From an uncultured Pirellulaceae bacterium (GTDB taxonomy: Bacteria > Planctomycetota > Planctomycetia > Pirellulales > Pirellulaceae), in assembly GCA_905480545.1 (NCBI GenBank), contig CAJQQR010000001.1, forward strand, positions 1 to 61,997: DNA of 61,997 nt, read 5' to 3'. The notes under the pieces were generated by a model, which was not told the DNA's origin, did not search any database, and saw nothing but the letters and a program-made list of their open reading frames with translations. Below are positions 16,872 through 26,728 of the stretch, piece by piece; position 1 is the first letter of the stretch, and the number at the start of each line of letters is the position of its first letter. The position numbers and the translations under genes are program-made.

Positions 16872-19487
16872 ATGGCGAAAAAAGACGAACCGACGCCGAT
16901 GATGCGGCAATACCATGAAGCAAAAAAAACGTGTGGCGATGCGCTATTGCTGTTTCGAATGGGCGACTTTTACGAATTGTTCTTTGAAGATGCGAAAAAC
17001 GCTGCGTCAATTCTGGGGCTGACGCTAACCAGTCGTGACAAGAGTGTGAACCCAATTCCGATGGCCGGCTTTCCTTACCATCAACTGGATGGCTATCTCG
17101 CAAAAATCATTCGAGCCGGATTTCGCGCCGCGGTTTGCGAACAGGTCGAAGACCCGAAAACAGCGAAAGGAATCGTCAAACGCGAAGTCACTCGAGTGGT
17201 GACACCGGGTACCGTGACCGACGACGAGCTACTTGATCCGTCGGAATGCAACTACCTTTCGGCAGTCATTGCTGGCGAAAAAGAATTGCAATTTGGCATT
17301 GCGTGGGTTGAGCTTTCCACAGGACGATTTTTTTCGGGGCAGTTCATTGATCTGGAAGATGAACTGTCGCGAATTCTTCCGTCGGAATGCTTGGTCGCGG
17401 ACAATGATTCTCCATTGCTCTACGAGTACCCGGGAATGATGACGACCTCACGTCCTGGTTGGTCATTCGGCCTGAAAGAAAGCCAAAAAAATCTTTGCAG
17501 CCATTTCGGTACCAAGACCTTGGACGGATTCGGTTTCGATGAATCTACTGACGGCCTCGCCGTTCGCGCGGCAGGTGCAATCCTGTGTTATTTGCAGGAG
17601 ACGCAAAAAAATTCGCTTCAGCACATTGACCGACTTGAAAAATACAAGACAGGACAAACGCTTGAGATCGATCAGGCAACGCGACGCAGCCTTGAAATAA
17701 CTCGAACGATTCGCGATGGATCACGCGATGGATCATTGCTGGGTGCGATTCAGCGAACGAAATCCCCAATGGGGGCAAGGCTGTTTGCCGAATGGCTCAA
17801 CAACCCTTTGACCGATTTGAATGTCATCAAGAGACGTCAAGAAGCGGTCGCGGAATTGCTCAGCGAATCAGAGTTGCGTCACGAATGCCGCAAATTTCTA
17901 CAAGGCATTTATGATCTAGAACGATTGATCACACGCGTGATGACCGGCAAAACGTCGCCGAGAGATTTGGTTTTTATTGGAAGGACTTTATCGAGTCTTC
18001 CTAAAGTAAAAGCGAAATTAACAGGGTGTTCGAGTAAGTTGGTTTGCGAGATTGAATCACGGATTGATTTGTGTCCTGATGTTCGCATGAAGATAGACGA
18101 CGCAATCAAGGAAGATGCGCCGCTGAATCCTGGTGATGGCGGCTTTATAAAGGATGGCTACGACGAACAGCTCGATCAGTATCGAGAGCTTGCAAAAGGC
18201 GGCAAGCAATGGATTGCGAATTACCAACGAAAGATTCTCGACGAGACAGAAATCTCCAGTCTCAAGGTCGGGTTCAACAAAGTATTTGGCTATTATCTTG
18301 AAGTCACCAACACCCATCGAGATAAGGTCCCCGATTACTTTATCCGCAAGCAGACGCTTAAAAACGCGGAGCGGTACATCACTCCGGAATTAAAGGAATA
18401 TGAAGAAAAAGTTCTTGCCGCTGATGAGAAAGTCAGCGAGCTTGAATATCAACTTTTCGTTGAAATTCGGGACTTCGTTCAGAAAGCCGCATCGCAAATG
18501 CAGCTAACCGCGATCGCGCTTGCCGAGTTGGATGTGCTATTGTCGCTGGCTGAAATCGCAGCCGAACGAAATTACTGCTGCCCCGACGTCATCAACGATC
18601 CGGAATTGAAAATCATCGATGGACGCCATCCCGTTTTGGATATTATCGAACCGGAGGGAACGTTCATTCCCAATGACTCTGTGGCCGGTGCCGATGAAGG
18701 CATGGTTCTGCTTATCACCGGACCAAATATGGCCGGTAAGAGCACCTACATTCGCCAAACAGCACTTATCTGTCTGATGGCGCAAATAGGCAGTTTCGTG
18801 CCGGCAAAGTCTGCGGTCGTTGGAATTGCCGATCGTATTTTTGCGAGGGTTGGCGCGAGTGATGAATTATCTCGAGGGCAAAGTACGTTTATGGTCGAGA
18901 TGACCGAAACAGCACGAATTCTCAATACTGCCACAACGCGAAGTCTTGTGATTCTGGATGAAATCGGTCGCGGGACAAGTACGTATGACGGGCTCTCTTT
19001 GGCGTGGTCGATCGTCGAACATTTGCATGATCGGGTAGGTTGTCGCACTTTCTTTGCGACGCACTATCATGAACTGACGCAACTGCAGGACGATATGAGT
19101 GGCGTCCGAAACCTAAACGTTTCTGTGAAGGAATGGGACGACAACGTCGTTTTTCTTCACAAGATTGTTCCGGGTGCGGCGGATAAAAGCTACGGAATCC
19201 ATGTCGCTCGATTGGCGGGGGTTCCGATAGAAGTCAACGAACGCGCAAAACAAATCTTGTCGCATTTGGAAAATGAGCAAATTGATAAGGAACCCGCAGC
19301 CCGAAAGGCCAGTCGCAAAAGCGGCGATTTGCAAATGACACTCTTTGGTTTTGAGCCTCACCCGTTGCTGGACGAAATCCGAAACGCCGACATCAATTCT
19401 CTAACACCAATTGAAGCCATGCGTTTGATTGAATCGTGGCAACGAGAATTAGGGACGGCTGAAGAGTCTCAAAACCTGCGCAACTGA
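16872..19487 (+). CDS. mutS: DNA mismatch repair protein MutS
   Basis: This 871-residue protein has the length of bacterial MutS1. The N-terminal mismatch-binding domain contains the Phe-X-Glu motif in MGDFYELFFEDA and the conserved GLTLTSRDK and PIPMAGFPYHQLDGYL. The lever and clamp domains follow. The ATPase has Walker A GPNMAGKSTYIRQ near residue 617, then RGQSTFMVEM, Walker B ILDEIGRGTSTYDGLSLAW, and TFFATHYHEL. The C-terminus is short. MutS recognises base mismatches and small loops and, with MutL, starts repair. No mutL is nearby. A 12-bp duplication in the coding sequence gives DGSRDGSLLG at about 17713-17736. Confidence 0.98.
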   Translation: MAKKDEPTPMMRQYHEAKKTCGDALLLFRMGDFYELFFEDAKNAASILGLTLTSRDKSVNPIPMAGFPYHQLDGYLAKIIRAGFRAAVCEQVEDPKTAKGIVKREVTRVVTPGTVTDDELLDPSECNYLSAVIAGEKELQFGIAWVELSTGRFFSGQFIDLEDELSRILPSECLVADNDSPLLYEYPGMMTTSRPGWSFGLKESQKNLCSHFGTKTLDGFGFDESTDGLAVRAAGAILCYLQETQKNSLQHIDRLEKYKTGQTLEIDQATRRSLEITRTIRDGSRDGSLLGAIQRTKSPMGARLFAEWLNNPLTDLNVIKRRQEAVAELLSESELRHECRKFLQGIYDLERLITRVMTGKTSPRDLVFIGRTLSSLPKVKAKLTGCSSKLVCEIESRIDLCPDVRMKIDDAIKEDAPLNPGDGGFIKDGYDEQLDQYRELAKGGKQWIANYQRKILDETEISSLKVGFNKVFGYYLEVTNTHRDKVPDYFIRKQTLKNAERYITPELKEYEEKVLAADEKVSELEYQLFVEIRDFVQKAASQMQLTAIALAELDVLLSLAEIAAERNYCCPDVINDPELKIIDGRHPVLDIIEPEGTFIPNDSVAGADEGMVLLITGPNMAGKSTYIRQTALICLMAQIGSFVPAKSAVVGIADRIFARVGASDELSRGQSTFMVEMTETARILNTATTRSLVILDEIGRGTSTYDGLSLAWSIVEHLHDRVGCRTFFATHYHELTQLQDDMSGVRNLNVSVKEWDDNVVFLHKIVPGAADKSYGIHVARLAGVPIEVNERAKQILSHLENEQIDKEPAARKASRKSGDLQMTLFGFEPHPLLDEIRNADINSLTPIEAMRLIESWQRELGTAEESQNLRN

Positions 19488-19637
19488 TACTCGTGAACCT
19501 TCTTAGCCCCATTCTTGTCCCATTTCGAGTCGATATGGCGTCACCAAGTTGACCAGATGGAGCCAATTCAATAAAATCTGAGACGTCGTTGGACTTGAGC
19601 GTTTTTGCTTAACTAAAGTCGAACAGATCAAAACCAT

Positions 19638-19712
19638 GGTGGATGTAGCTCAGTTGGTTAGAGCATCGGATTGTGATTCCGAGGGTCGGGGGTTCGAGTC
19701 CCCTTATCCACC
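19638..19712 (+). tRNA. tRNA-His (anticodon GTG)
   Basis: A complete cloverleaf folds here. The acceptor stem GTGGATG at 19639-19645 pairs with TATCCAC at 19705-19711. The D arm is GCTCAGTTGGTTAGAGC, the anticodon loop carries GTG in GATTGTGATTC, and the T arm is GGGGGTTCGAGTCCCC. The extra G at 19638 faces C73 at 19712, the G-1 feature specific to tRNA-His. CCA is not encoded. Confidence 0.97.
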
Positions 19713-19715
19713 CTT

Positions 19716-19755
19716 AAAAAACCGAGTCGAAACCAGTTTTCGGCTCGGTTTTTTT
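19716..19755 (+). terminator. Intrinsic terminator after tRNA-His
   Basis: A 17-bp stem with one G-U pair, AAAAAACCGAGTCGAAA with its complement, closes a five-base loop. It ends in a T run, four bases after the tRNA. Confidence 0.93.
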
Positions 19756-19756
19756 G

Positions 19757-20144
19757 TTGGGTCACCCACCACAGGTTGAATTGCAGGGCACAAAAGCGAT
19801 GTCCATGATTGCCAAAGGCAATGTCCGACAAAACATGGCTGCTTCTCTTGGTTGCTGGCTGCTTCCAACCACCAAAACCTGTCGCAATACCATGATCCAT
19901 CCTTTTACTTAACTGCCAGAAAGTGGGGATTGCTCGAAAAAATGGACGCAGATTGTGGGCAATGGCCTGGCACGTCGCGTCGTCAGAATGGCGTTGATCA
20001 GTATTTCCAATGAGTGTCACTGATCATCATGCACGAAACAGACGTCGCTATTCTCTAAGCATTGCCTGGCATTTGGTCCTCTTGGTGAGTTTTGAGATAT
20101 CCGTTTACGATTTTTGGAGCAGGTCAGATTCCGTCAAACGTGCA
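19757..20144. other. Intergenic region, nothing identified
   Basis: This stretch of 388 bases follows the tRNA terminator and precedes the 3' end of the DUF1501 gene. The frames crossing it are short, lack ribosome binding sites and do not look like proteins. Confidence 0.55.
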
Positions 20145-21581
20145 TTACCCAAAAATGCCTTTGACCGGTTTACCATGGTCAACAATCGGCGTTGGTCGTC
20201 CTAACGAATCGGCAAGCATCAATCCCGGGTCAATTCCCATCCGCCAATACAGGGTTGCCGCCAAATCTTCGGGACTGACCGGGTGCTCTGTTGGATAGGC
20301 GCCCATGTTGTCGGATTTTCCGTAAACCGATCCAGCTTTCACGCCAGCGCCGGCAATCAACGCAGGAAAAAGCGTGCTCCAATGATCGCGCCCCCAGTTT
20401 TTATTTGCCTTTGGAGTTCGCCCCATTTCCCCAATCGCAACCACCATTGTTTCGTCCAGCAAGCCACGCTCGTCCAAGTCAGAAATCAAAGTCGCGCATC
20501 CTTGGTCAAAAGTCGGCAACAAATTCTTCTTCACATCATCGCTGTTGCGATGCGAGTCCCAACTGTATCCGTCGACGCAATCATAATGCACCGTGACAAA
20601 TCGGACTCCGGCTTCGACCAATCGCCGCGCCATTAAACAGGATTGCCCAAACAAATGCCGCCCATATCGGTCGCGAGTCTGTGGCTTTTCTTTTTGAATA
20701 TCAAGAGCAGATCTTGTTTTTCCAGAGGTCACCATCGCGATCGCACGATCGCGAAACGGATCAGGACCGACCTCTAAAGATTGATTCCGCAATTTACGGA
20801 TTTCGTCGAATTGTTTCGTCAACGCAACTCGTCGCCGCATGACATCCAGCGAAACCGCTTTTCCTAAACCTTCCAATTCGAAGGACAATTCTTGGTCCGT
20901 GCATTTCCTCCAATACGGATTGTCGCTGCTGGACTTTTTTGCAATGGAGGTTGTCAGCGGATTGTAGGGCTTTCCCAACCAGCCAGAATATTCACCCGGC
21001 CGAACATACTGCCCGCCCGATTGCAGTTTTCCCAATCGATTAGGAACGACGGCGTAGTTGGGCAACTCCCGCGTCAGCCCACCCGGTTGATGCTGCTCCA
21101 GATATTCGACAACCGAACCAAATGACGGCCAATCGTCGGGCGTAGCCGAAAAACCTCCGCCAACCGGAACGTGCCATCGCTTTCCAGTTTGAATGTAATG
21201 TCCGCCGCCGCTGTGATCATTAAACGTATGTGTCATTGACCGAACGACGCAATATTTATCGGAGACGTTGGCCAATTTGGGCAAATGTTCGGAAATCAGC
21301 AAATCAGGTGTTCGACAGCCGATCGGATGAAAGGGACCGCGAATTTCTGCTGACGCATCGGGTTTCATGTCAAACGTCTCAAATTGACTTGGGCCGCCAA
21401 AAAGAAACAAAAAGATGACGGATTTTGCTTTGGCCGGTGAATGAACCGCGTTCGCCAAACCTTCTGCTCTCAAGACGTTTGGCAACGACATACCCAACAA
21501 TCCCGCACCACCAGCCGATAGAATTTCTCGGCGAGAAATTCGACTACAATTTGTTCGGGCTGGTCCGTTGATCGAAAGCAT
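20145..21581 (-). CDS. DUF1501 family twin-arginine exported protein
   Basis: The start at 21581 has AAGGA nine bases upstream and gives 478 residues; the longer frame to 21668 adds a non-conserved leader. The N-terminus carries a twin-arginine signal (SRREILSAGGAGLLG), so the folded protein is likely exported by Tat. The body matches DUF1501, a sulfatase/alkaline-phosphatase-like superfamily abundant in planctomycetes: FLFLFGGPSQFETFDMKP, VRSMTHTFNDHSGGGHY, MVVAIGEMGRTPKANKNWGR and DHWSTLFPALIAGAG. In planctomycetes this gene usually follows a DUF1549/DUF1553 cytochrome-like gene, which is absent here. The substrate is unknown. Confidence 0.94.
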   Translation of the reverse strand: MLSINGPARTNCSRISRREILSAGGAGLLGMSLPNVLRAEGLANAVHSPAKAKSVIFLFLFGGPSQFETFDMKPDASAEIRGPFHPIGCRTPDLLISEHLPKLANVSDKYCVVRSMTHTFNDHSGGGHYIQTGKRWHVPVGGGFSATPDDWPSFGSVVEYLEQHQPGGLTRELPNYAVVPNRLGKLQSGGQYVRPGEYSGWLGKPYNPLTTSIAKKSSSDNPYWRKCTDQELSFELEGLGKAVSLDVMRRRVALTKQFDEIRKLRNQSLEVGPDPFRDRAIAMVTSGKTRSALDIQKEKPQTRDRYGRHLFGQSCLMARRLVEAGVRFVTVHYDCVDGYSWDSHRNSDDVKKNLLPTFDQGCATLISDLDERGLLDETMVVAIGEMGRTPKANKNWGRDHWSTLFPALIAGAGVKAGSVYGKSDNMGAYPTEHPVSPEDLAATLYWRMGIDPGLMLADSLGRPTPIVDHGKPVKGIFG

Positions 21582-22708
21582 CGAAAGTGTCCTTGGAGAG
21601 AAAGATACGGCGAAAATTGATGGGGGCTTCGGTTGGCTGCAAACACAATATGAAATTCGTGAATCCAAGTCTCATCATTCAATGCGGACTCCGCTGCAAT
21701 AAACGAACCGCGATCTAATATTGCACACACAAAATTGAGACAACGAACCATTACGGTTGATACCCCTCAAACATAAGCCTCACAGCAAAACGATTTTGTT
21801 CACAGGGTCACGATATTGGACGCTGATTCGATAATCGACTTGCTACGACACTTCAGTGCATCAATTTGTTATCAATCGCCTTGCGAGATCTTGCAAATCA
21901 ATAACGTACCATAAGGCCACAAAAAACCTGCCTTTCAGTGTGTTCGCTAACAATTGGCCAGTCAAGATAGTCTTTGGCCAGGTCTTTGAGAGGGTGCGCC
22001 GCGCCGCCGTTTGAACCGCATTCGCGGGATGCCATGAGCACACAAAACCATGGGCAAGTCATTACTATCACGTTCATTACAATTATGGACAGTTTAGAAT
22101 TCAACAACACGTAACCCAGCGCGGCATACAGCCCGTAGCGGCATGCATGAGTGGAGTATTTGATTCAAAGCCGGGGCTGGCATTCGTTCAACCTCGTCGT
22201 TCCGAAAAGAACACGGAGAACAGAAGGCGATTGGTTTTGAATAACGACCAACAAACTTGTCCGTCGACCGGTAGAAGCAACTGCGGTTGTTTGCTTGCCG
22301 ATCAACACAAACGTTTCCTGTCTCCGCGGTAAATGGTGAGTTCGGCGTTGCCGACTAAGTCTTGGCACCGACAATTATCCGGCAACCCATTGAGAAGGAG
22401 TTGGATCTGAATGAGTTGGATCTGGCTGGATCAACACTTCAACGCACAAGGCGGCGGCAAATGGGAATCCTGAATACCGAACTGACGGGGAAAAGATTTA
22501 ATTGCGATTTCAATCTACCGTCAACCAGCGTTACCGTGCCCCGCTTTCAAAGCTGTTTGCAGGCGCTGCCAACTCGCATTGTCAAAGTCACGTTCAGGTT
22601 CGTATTGACCCTGTTTCGCAAATCGGAATAACTTAGTTCGAAATAACGGTTGTTACGGTAAATTTCGGTCAGCCGTACTTAATTTGGTGTCACGGAAGGA
22701 AACATGTA
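21582..22708. other. 1.1-kb region without a supportable gene
   Basis: No frame here combines a ribosome binding site, adequate length and protein-like composition. The longest candidates (around 21898-22110 and 22362-22631) are rich in residues typical of shadow frames. A 15-bp-period duplication, GAGTTGGATCTG, occurs at 22398 and 22413. The region may hold promoters for the flanking divergent genes, an unrecognised RNA or gene remnants. Confidence 0.5.
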
Positions 22709-23788
22709 ATGAAATGCTCGTCGAACGCAGTGCAAGTGATTTGTTTGGGCTTGTTAACGTTTATTTGCACCACCGGGTCTGCCCAGTTCAAGGAAGATCG
22801 AATTATGCAGGAATCGGTCAACGTGCTCAACGAGATCATGAAGATTCCAGCCAATGGAATTCCCCGTAACATGCTCAATGACGCTCAAGCGGTGGCGATC
22901 ATTCCAGGTGTTATCAAAGGCAGTTTTGTCGTCGGCGCCCGTCACGGAAACGGTGTTGTCATGATACGCGACGAAAAAGGAGGATGGCATGCGCCCATAT
23001 TCATCACACTGACCGGCGGAAACGTCGGCTGGCAAGTCGGCGTCCAATCCACTGACGTCGTGCTTGTGTTCAAAACCAAGAAGAGCGTCCAAGGTCTTTT
23101 ATCCGGTCGAATTGCTCTGGGTGCTGATGCTGCTGTCGCCGCAGGCCCGATCGGGCGACAAGGCGCCGCAGCGACGGACAGCGTTTTAGGAGCGCAGATT
23201 TATTCGTACTCCAGAAGCCGTGGGTTGTTCGCCGGTGTTTCCATCGATGGATCCGTGATCCGAACGAACACAATGAGTAATGCGAACTATTATCGGGCAG
23301 CGACACCTGGTGGACCTGTTGTGATTCCGGCGAGCGCTCAGCAATTGGGGAACGAGGTAATCAAATACGCCGGAAAAAACATTGTTGCCAATGCGCGGCC
23401 GTTAACCAAACCAGTCCCTGCTATTCAAGCTTCTGCGCAAACGAATTCGAAAATCCTTGCCCAACAGCATTCGATGCTTGAGGTTGACCATCTTCGAGAC
23501 CAACTGGCCAAGATAGCTCCCGAGATGTACAAATTGCTCGACCCAAATTGGCAACGATATCTTGGAATACCTGTGGAGGTTTTTCAGGGAACAGGTCATC
23601 CGTCGGCTGAGGCGATCAACGAATGCCTCAAACACTTTGAAGTAGTACGAAGTGACCGTCGGTTTTCAGAATTGGCTGGGCACCCCGAGTTTCAATCCAC
23701 TTATGGCCTACTCAAACACTATGTCCATGAACTCTCCGATAACAAAAAAACGATCAACTTGCCCGCGCCGCCTGTTGTCAACCGATAG
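22709..23788 (+). CDS. Secreted SYLF (Ysc84-like) lipid-binding domain protein
   Basis: The ATG at 22709 has AAGGAAA eight bases upstream. The 359-residue protein starts with a signal peptide ending at TTGSAQ. Residues ~25-215 match the SYLF/Ysc84 domain: ESVNVLNEIMKIPANGIPRN, LNDAQAVAIIPGVIKGSFVV, GVVMIRDEKGGWHAPIFITL, GGNVGWQVGVQSTDVVLVF, and later SYSRSRGLFAGVSIDGSV. SYLF proteins bind phosphoinositides in eukaryotes; bacterial versions are extracytoplasmic and poorly understood. The C-terminal ~130 residues form a separate helical segment (EVDHLRDQLAKIAPEMYKLL, then YGLLKHYVHEL) not typical of the minimal domain. It is monocistronic. Confidence 0.92.
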   Translation: MKCSSNAVQVICLGLLTFICTTGSAQFKEDRIMQESVNVLNEIMKIPANGIPRNMLNDAQAVAIIPGVIKGSFVVGARHGNGVVMIRDEKGGWHAPIFITLTGGNVGWQVGVQSTDVVLVFKTKKSVQGLLSGRIALGADAAVAAGPIGRQGAAATDSVLGAQIYSYSRSRGLFAGVSIDGSVIRTNTMSNANYYRAATPGGPVVIPASAQQLGNEVIKYAGKNIVANARPLTKPVPAIQASAQTNSKILAQQHSMLEVDHLRDQLAKIAPEMYKLLDPNWQRYLGIPVEVFQGTGHPSAEAINECLKHFEVVRSDRRFSELAGHPEFQSTYGLLKHYVHELSDNKKTINLPAPPVVNR

Positions 23789-24364
23789 TAAATTGGAGAT
23801 TGAAAAAAACCGGCCAGCCAACTCGCATAGTGTTTGTCAATTGAAAAACCCGAGCGAGGTTCAATCAAGGCTTTCGCCGGGCAGTGACGATTAGCTTTAA
23901 AAAAGCCGTTGAACACAATTTGCGAGAATGACACCTCCTTGCTTGGTCGATCTAACGGCCCGGTTGTCGACGACTCACGTCCAATTTTCCAACTGTCTAA
24001 CCCGACTCGAGCTTTAGTATCATCTCGCTTTTTTGGACGTTCGTCTCCGAACGCTCAAACGGAAAAGATCGGCCAGCAAAGAAACCCGGTCGAAATCTAT
24101 AGACTGAATCAGCTGACAATCAATGGCAGCTGATCGTTAAATTTCATCATGAGCGATTGTGTCAAACCATTCCTAGGTTTGGCGAAACGAAATTGCTTTA
24201 AAGAACTAGAAGGTCTTTCTTATCGAGAAATCCTATTGCCTCACAATTTCAATACCAGAATATCGTTTTGATGAACTTTATTTCCTGCGATGGAGGTCGT
24301 CCTCAATGCATGAACTTCTCAACTCAACTCATTTGATCAGTCACAAATCAAGTAGAAGCAGCCA
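23789..24364. other. Intergenic region, nothing identified
   Basis: I find no supported gene, RNA or terminator in these 576 bases between two plus-strand genes. The overlapping minus-strand frame at 23719-23934 has no ribosome binding site. Confidence 0.55.
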
Positions 24365-25267
24365 ATGGAATCCTGGATCGCATTAAGTCTCTTATCCGCC
24401 ATCTTTTTGGGGATTTATGATATTGCCAAAAAGAAAGCGGTCACGGGCAATGCTGTTCCCCCCGTATTGCTTCTCAATGTTTCGACGGCTGCGGTGATTT
24501 GGGGCATTCCGGTTTTGACCGGTTTTTTCTTTCCCAACCAAGTCACTTCTTCTGTCGCACAGTTATCTAGAATTTCGATTGAAGAACACTGTTTGCTATT
24601 TATCAAAGCGTTGATGGTGGGCTCCTCCTGGATCTTCGCATTTTTTGCATTAAAGCACTTGCCGATTTCGATTGCGTCTCCCATTCGCTCGACCAGCCCG
24701 ATCTGGACGATTTTCGTGGCGGTGATGTTCTTGAGTGAAAGACCTGGCTCTAGCCAATGGATCGGGATGGCGATTATTCTGACGGCGTTTCTGAGTTTTT
24801 CGTTCGTGGGAGCACGAGAAGGAATCTACTTTGTCAAAAACGGCTGGGTATTGGTTATGGTGTTCGCCACGTTCATCGGGGCCGGCTGCGGGCTTTATGA
24901 CAAGTATCTTTTACAGCAACTCGGATTTTCGCCGATGGTCGTCCAAGCCTGGTTTTCGATCTACCTTGTGCCGGTGATGACGCCGTTGACACTTTATTGG
25001 TTTCGATTTGATAGAGCGACCACCCGTTTTGAATGGCGATGGTCGATACCCTTGATCGCCATTTTCCTTTTGATCGCGGACTATCTCTATTTTTGCAGTC
25101 TGGCAGACAGTTCGGCGTTAGTTTCTATTGTGTCAACCATGCGTAGAACATCGGTCATCATTGCGTTTGCCTACGGCGTCCTCTTTCTGAAAGAAAAACA
25201 TTGGAAAGCAAAGTTGCCATGCATTGTCGCCATTCTCATCGGAGTATTTCACATCAGTCAGCCTTGA
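24365..25267 (+). CDS. EamA/DMT-superfamily inner-membrane transporter
   Basis: This 300-residue protein has about ten hydrophobic segments in the two-repeat EamA arrangement. The first repeat begins WIALSLLSAIFLGIYDIAKK and contains SPIRSTSPIWTIFVAVMFL. The second contains ALVSIVSTMRRTSVIIAFAY and ends FLKEKHWKAKLPCIVAILIG. These match the conserved last helices of drug/metabolite exporters. The family moves amino acids, nucleosides, drugs or polyamines; the substrate cannot be told from sequence. The start at 24365 places the first helix near the N-terminus as expected. It is transcribed alone, convergent with the receiver-like gene. Confidence 0.9.
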   Translation: MESWIALSLLSAIFLGIYDIAKKKAVTGNAVPPVLLLNVSTAAVIWGIPVLTGFFFPNQVTSSVAQLSRISIEEHCLLFIKALMVGSSWIFAFFALKHLPISIASPIRSTSPIWTIFVAVMFLSERPGSSQWIGMAIILTAFLSFSFVGAREGIYFVKNGWVLVMVFATFIGAGCGLYDKYLLQQLGFSPMVVQAWFSIYLVPVMTPLTLYWFRFDRATTRFEWRWSIPLIAIFLLIADYLYFCSLADSSALVSIVSTMRRTSVIIAFAYGVLFLKEKHWKAKLPCIVAILIGVFHISQP

Positions 25268-25336
25268 TTCACCCCGCTGCCGCCCTTGAAAGAGCCGATT
25301 TCTAAATCTTCGATGGGTAAGCGTTCTGAAATTGAC

Positions 25337-25681
25337 TTACGCATTTGCAAAGTAGGCCGCAAACCCTTTGTTGAACTGTCCGCGGGTAATGACTTCCGGG
25401 ACTCCACAATCACGAGCATTTTGGAGGCGTGCCTCTTTTACGTGAGGGCCGTACGCGATAATGCGAGGCAGGTCGTTACCCCACAGGGAAACAAATTTTT
25501 CCATCAGCCCTTTTAGCTCTTCTTTGCCAACGAATTCGAGATCAAAAATGACAAGATCTGGTTTCGAGTCAAAATCGATCTGTTCAAACCCCGGAAACTT
25601 AAGCAATGCCCCCATTTCTTGGGCGACCGGTTTGACACGTGAGGTGAACATCAGGTCAGAAGTAAAGTACAAACAATTCAT
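25337..25681 (-). CDS. Stand-alone degenerate response-regulator receiver domain
   Basis: The ATG at 25681 gives 114 residues; the frame extends to 25732 without improving the fold. The pattern follows a CheY-like alpha/beta fold: CLYFTSDLMF as beta1, PDLVIFDLEFVG with an Asp where phosphorylation normally occurs, PRIIAYGPHV as beta4, and GVPEVITRGQFNKG as beta5 to helix 5. The usual beta1 acidic pair is reduced, the beta4 Thr/Ser is replaced, and the conserved beta5 Lys is Arg. Signalling by phosphorylation is therefore doubtful. Small pseudo-receivers of this kind occur in planctomycetes with no assigned role. No kinase is nearby. Confidence 0.72.
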   Translation of the reverse strand: MNCLYFTSDLMFTSRVKPVAQEMGALLKFPGFEQIDFDSKPDLVIFDLEFVGKEELKGLMEKFVSLWGNDLPRIIAYGPHVKEARLQNARDCGVPEVITRGQFNKGFAAYFANA

Positions 25682-25879
25682 CGTTATCCACCAGAAGTTT
25701 CTTTTTTCATGATATTTCGATCGGGCAACCAATTCGCTTCCCAGGTCTTACGCGCAATTTCGAACATTCAATTTTGCACATTCAAGCCGGTTTTGCATCG
25801 GACCCGATGCATTTTCAGGGAGAATCGCAAGAATCAAAATCAGACCGAACAATTCCGCTAAATTTCGTTTGGAGAATCA

Positions 25880-26416
25880 ATGAGTAAGATTTACTTTATG
25901 TCGCTTGCCGGTGTTTTCGTTTTGGGCTCCGTTTCTTTTGGACAGCAGTACGAACCGACCGATGCTCATGCTGTGTTGAAAAAAGAGCATGGAAAGTGGG
26001 ATGCCGCCATCAAGATGTGGCTTGGTGAAGGTGAACCCCAGAAATTCAAAGGAGAAGAAGAAAACAAGCCAGTTGGTGAGCTATGGACAGTGTCCACTTT
26101 CAAGGGTGAATTTTTCGGGCAGCAATTCGTGGGACACGGTACCTTCGGATACGATCCAGAAAAGAAAAAATACGTTGGCGTTTGGGTCGACTCATCCAAG
26201 CCCTATGCAGATCAGATGGAAGGCGATTATGACGCTGCTTCAAAAACCCTGACCATGTTAACCAAAGGAAAAGACCCCACCGGTGCGACCACCGCGGGCA
26301 AGAACGTGACCGTCATGAAAGATAAAAACACCAGGATTTTCACCATGTATATGAAGCAAGGTGAAAAGTACATCAAGTCGATGGAGATTACTTACACACG
26401 GGCAAAGGCAAAGTAA
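25880..26416 (+). CDS. Secreted DUF1579 family protein
   Basis: This 178-residue protein begins with a signal peptide (IYFMSLAGVFVLGSVSFGQQ). The mature part matches DUF1579, a beta-barrel family: EHGKWDAAIKMWLGEGEPQK, GELWTVSTFKGEFFGQQFVG, HGTFGYDPEKKKYVGVWVDS, and MKDKNTRIFTMYMK. The family is exported and frequent in planctomycetes and acidobacteria, often in several copies per genome. No biochemical function is established. The gene is followed by a good intrinsic terminator at 26487-26512, so it is monocistronic. Confidence 0.93.
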   Translation: MSKIYFMSLAGVFVLGSVSFGQQYEPTDAHAVLKKEHGKWDAAIKMWLGEGEPQKFKGEEENKPVGELWTVSTFKGEFFGQQFVGHGTFGYDPEKKKYVGVWVDSSKPYADQMEGDYDAASKTLTMLTKGKDPTGATTAGKNVTVMKDKNTRIFTMYMKQGEKYIKSMEITYTRAKAK

Positions 26417-26486
26417 CCACTGCCACTCCTAAAATCGTGGACAACCCAGCTATCCCGCTATCCAGCTATCCACCGACCAAGCTACT

Positions 26487-26512
26487 AGGCGACCGCTTTC
26501 GGCCGCCTTTTT
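26487..26512 (+). terminator. Intrinsic terminator after the DUF1579 gene
   Basis: AGGCG-A-CCG pairs with CGG-C-CGCCT around a CTTT loop (one mismatch), then five T. Just upstream, 26447-26471 carries three near-copies of the 8-bp unit CAGCTATC. The remaining ~200 bases before mqnA hold no gene I can support. Confidence 0.85.
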
Positions 26513-26728
26513 GGTGTCTTCTTCGCTGTTTCTAAAGGTTACCTCGGAACCGCCACTGCGGTTTACCAGTTTAGAGACAAAAAAGTCCGGTTACGTTTTG
26601 CTGCTGCAAAACTATAATGATGTTGTCGGCATCGAGCGTCATTCTCGATGCGATTGGGTTTTCCACCGCGAGCAAATCATTGGTGCTCAGTCAACCAACT
26701 TGGATCCAGCGTTACGATCAAACCGAAA

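Noticed and set aside
21898..22110. Minus-strand 70-residue frame as a gene
   Set aside because: No ribosome binding site, odd Cys-rich composition, and another frame overlaps it.
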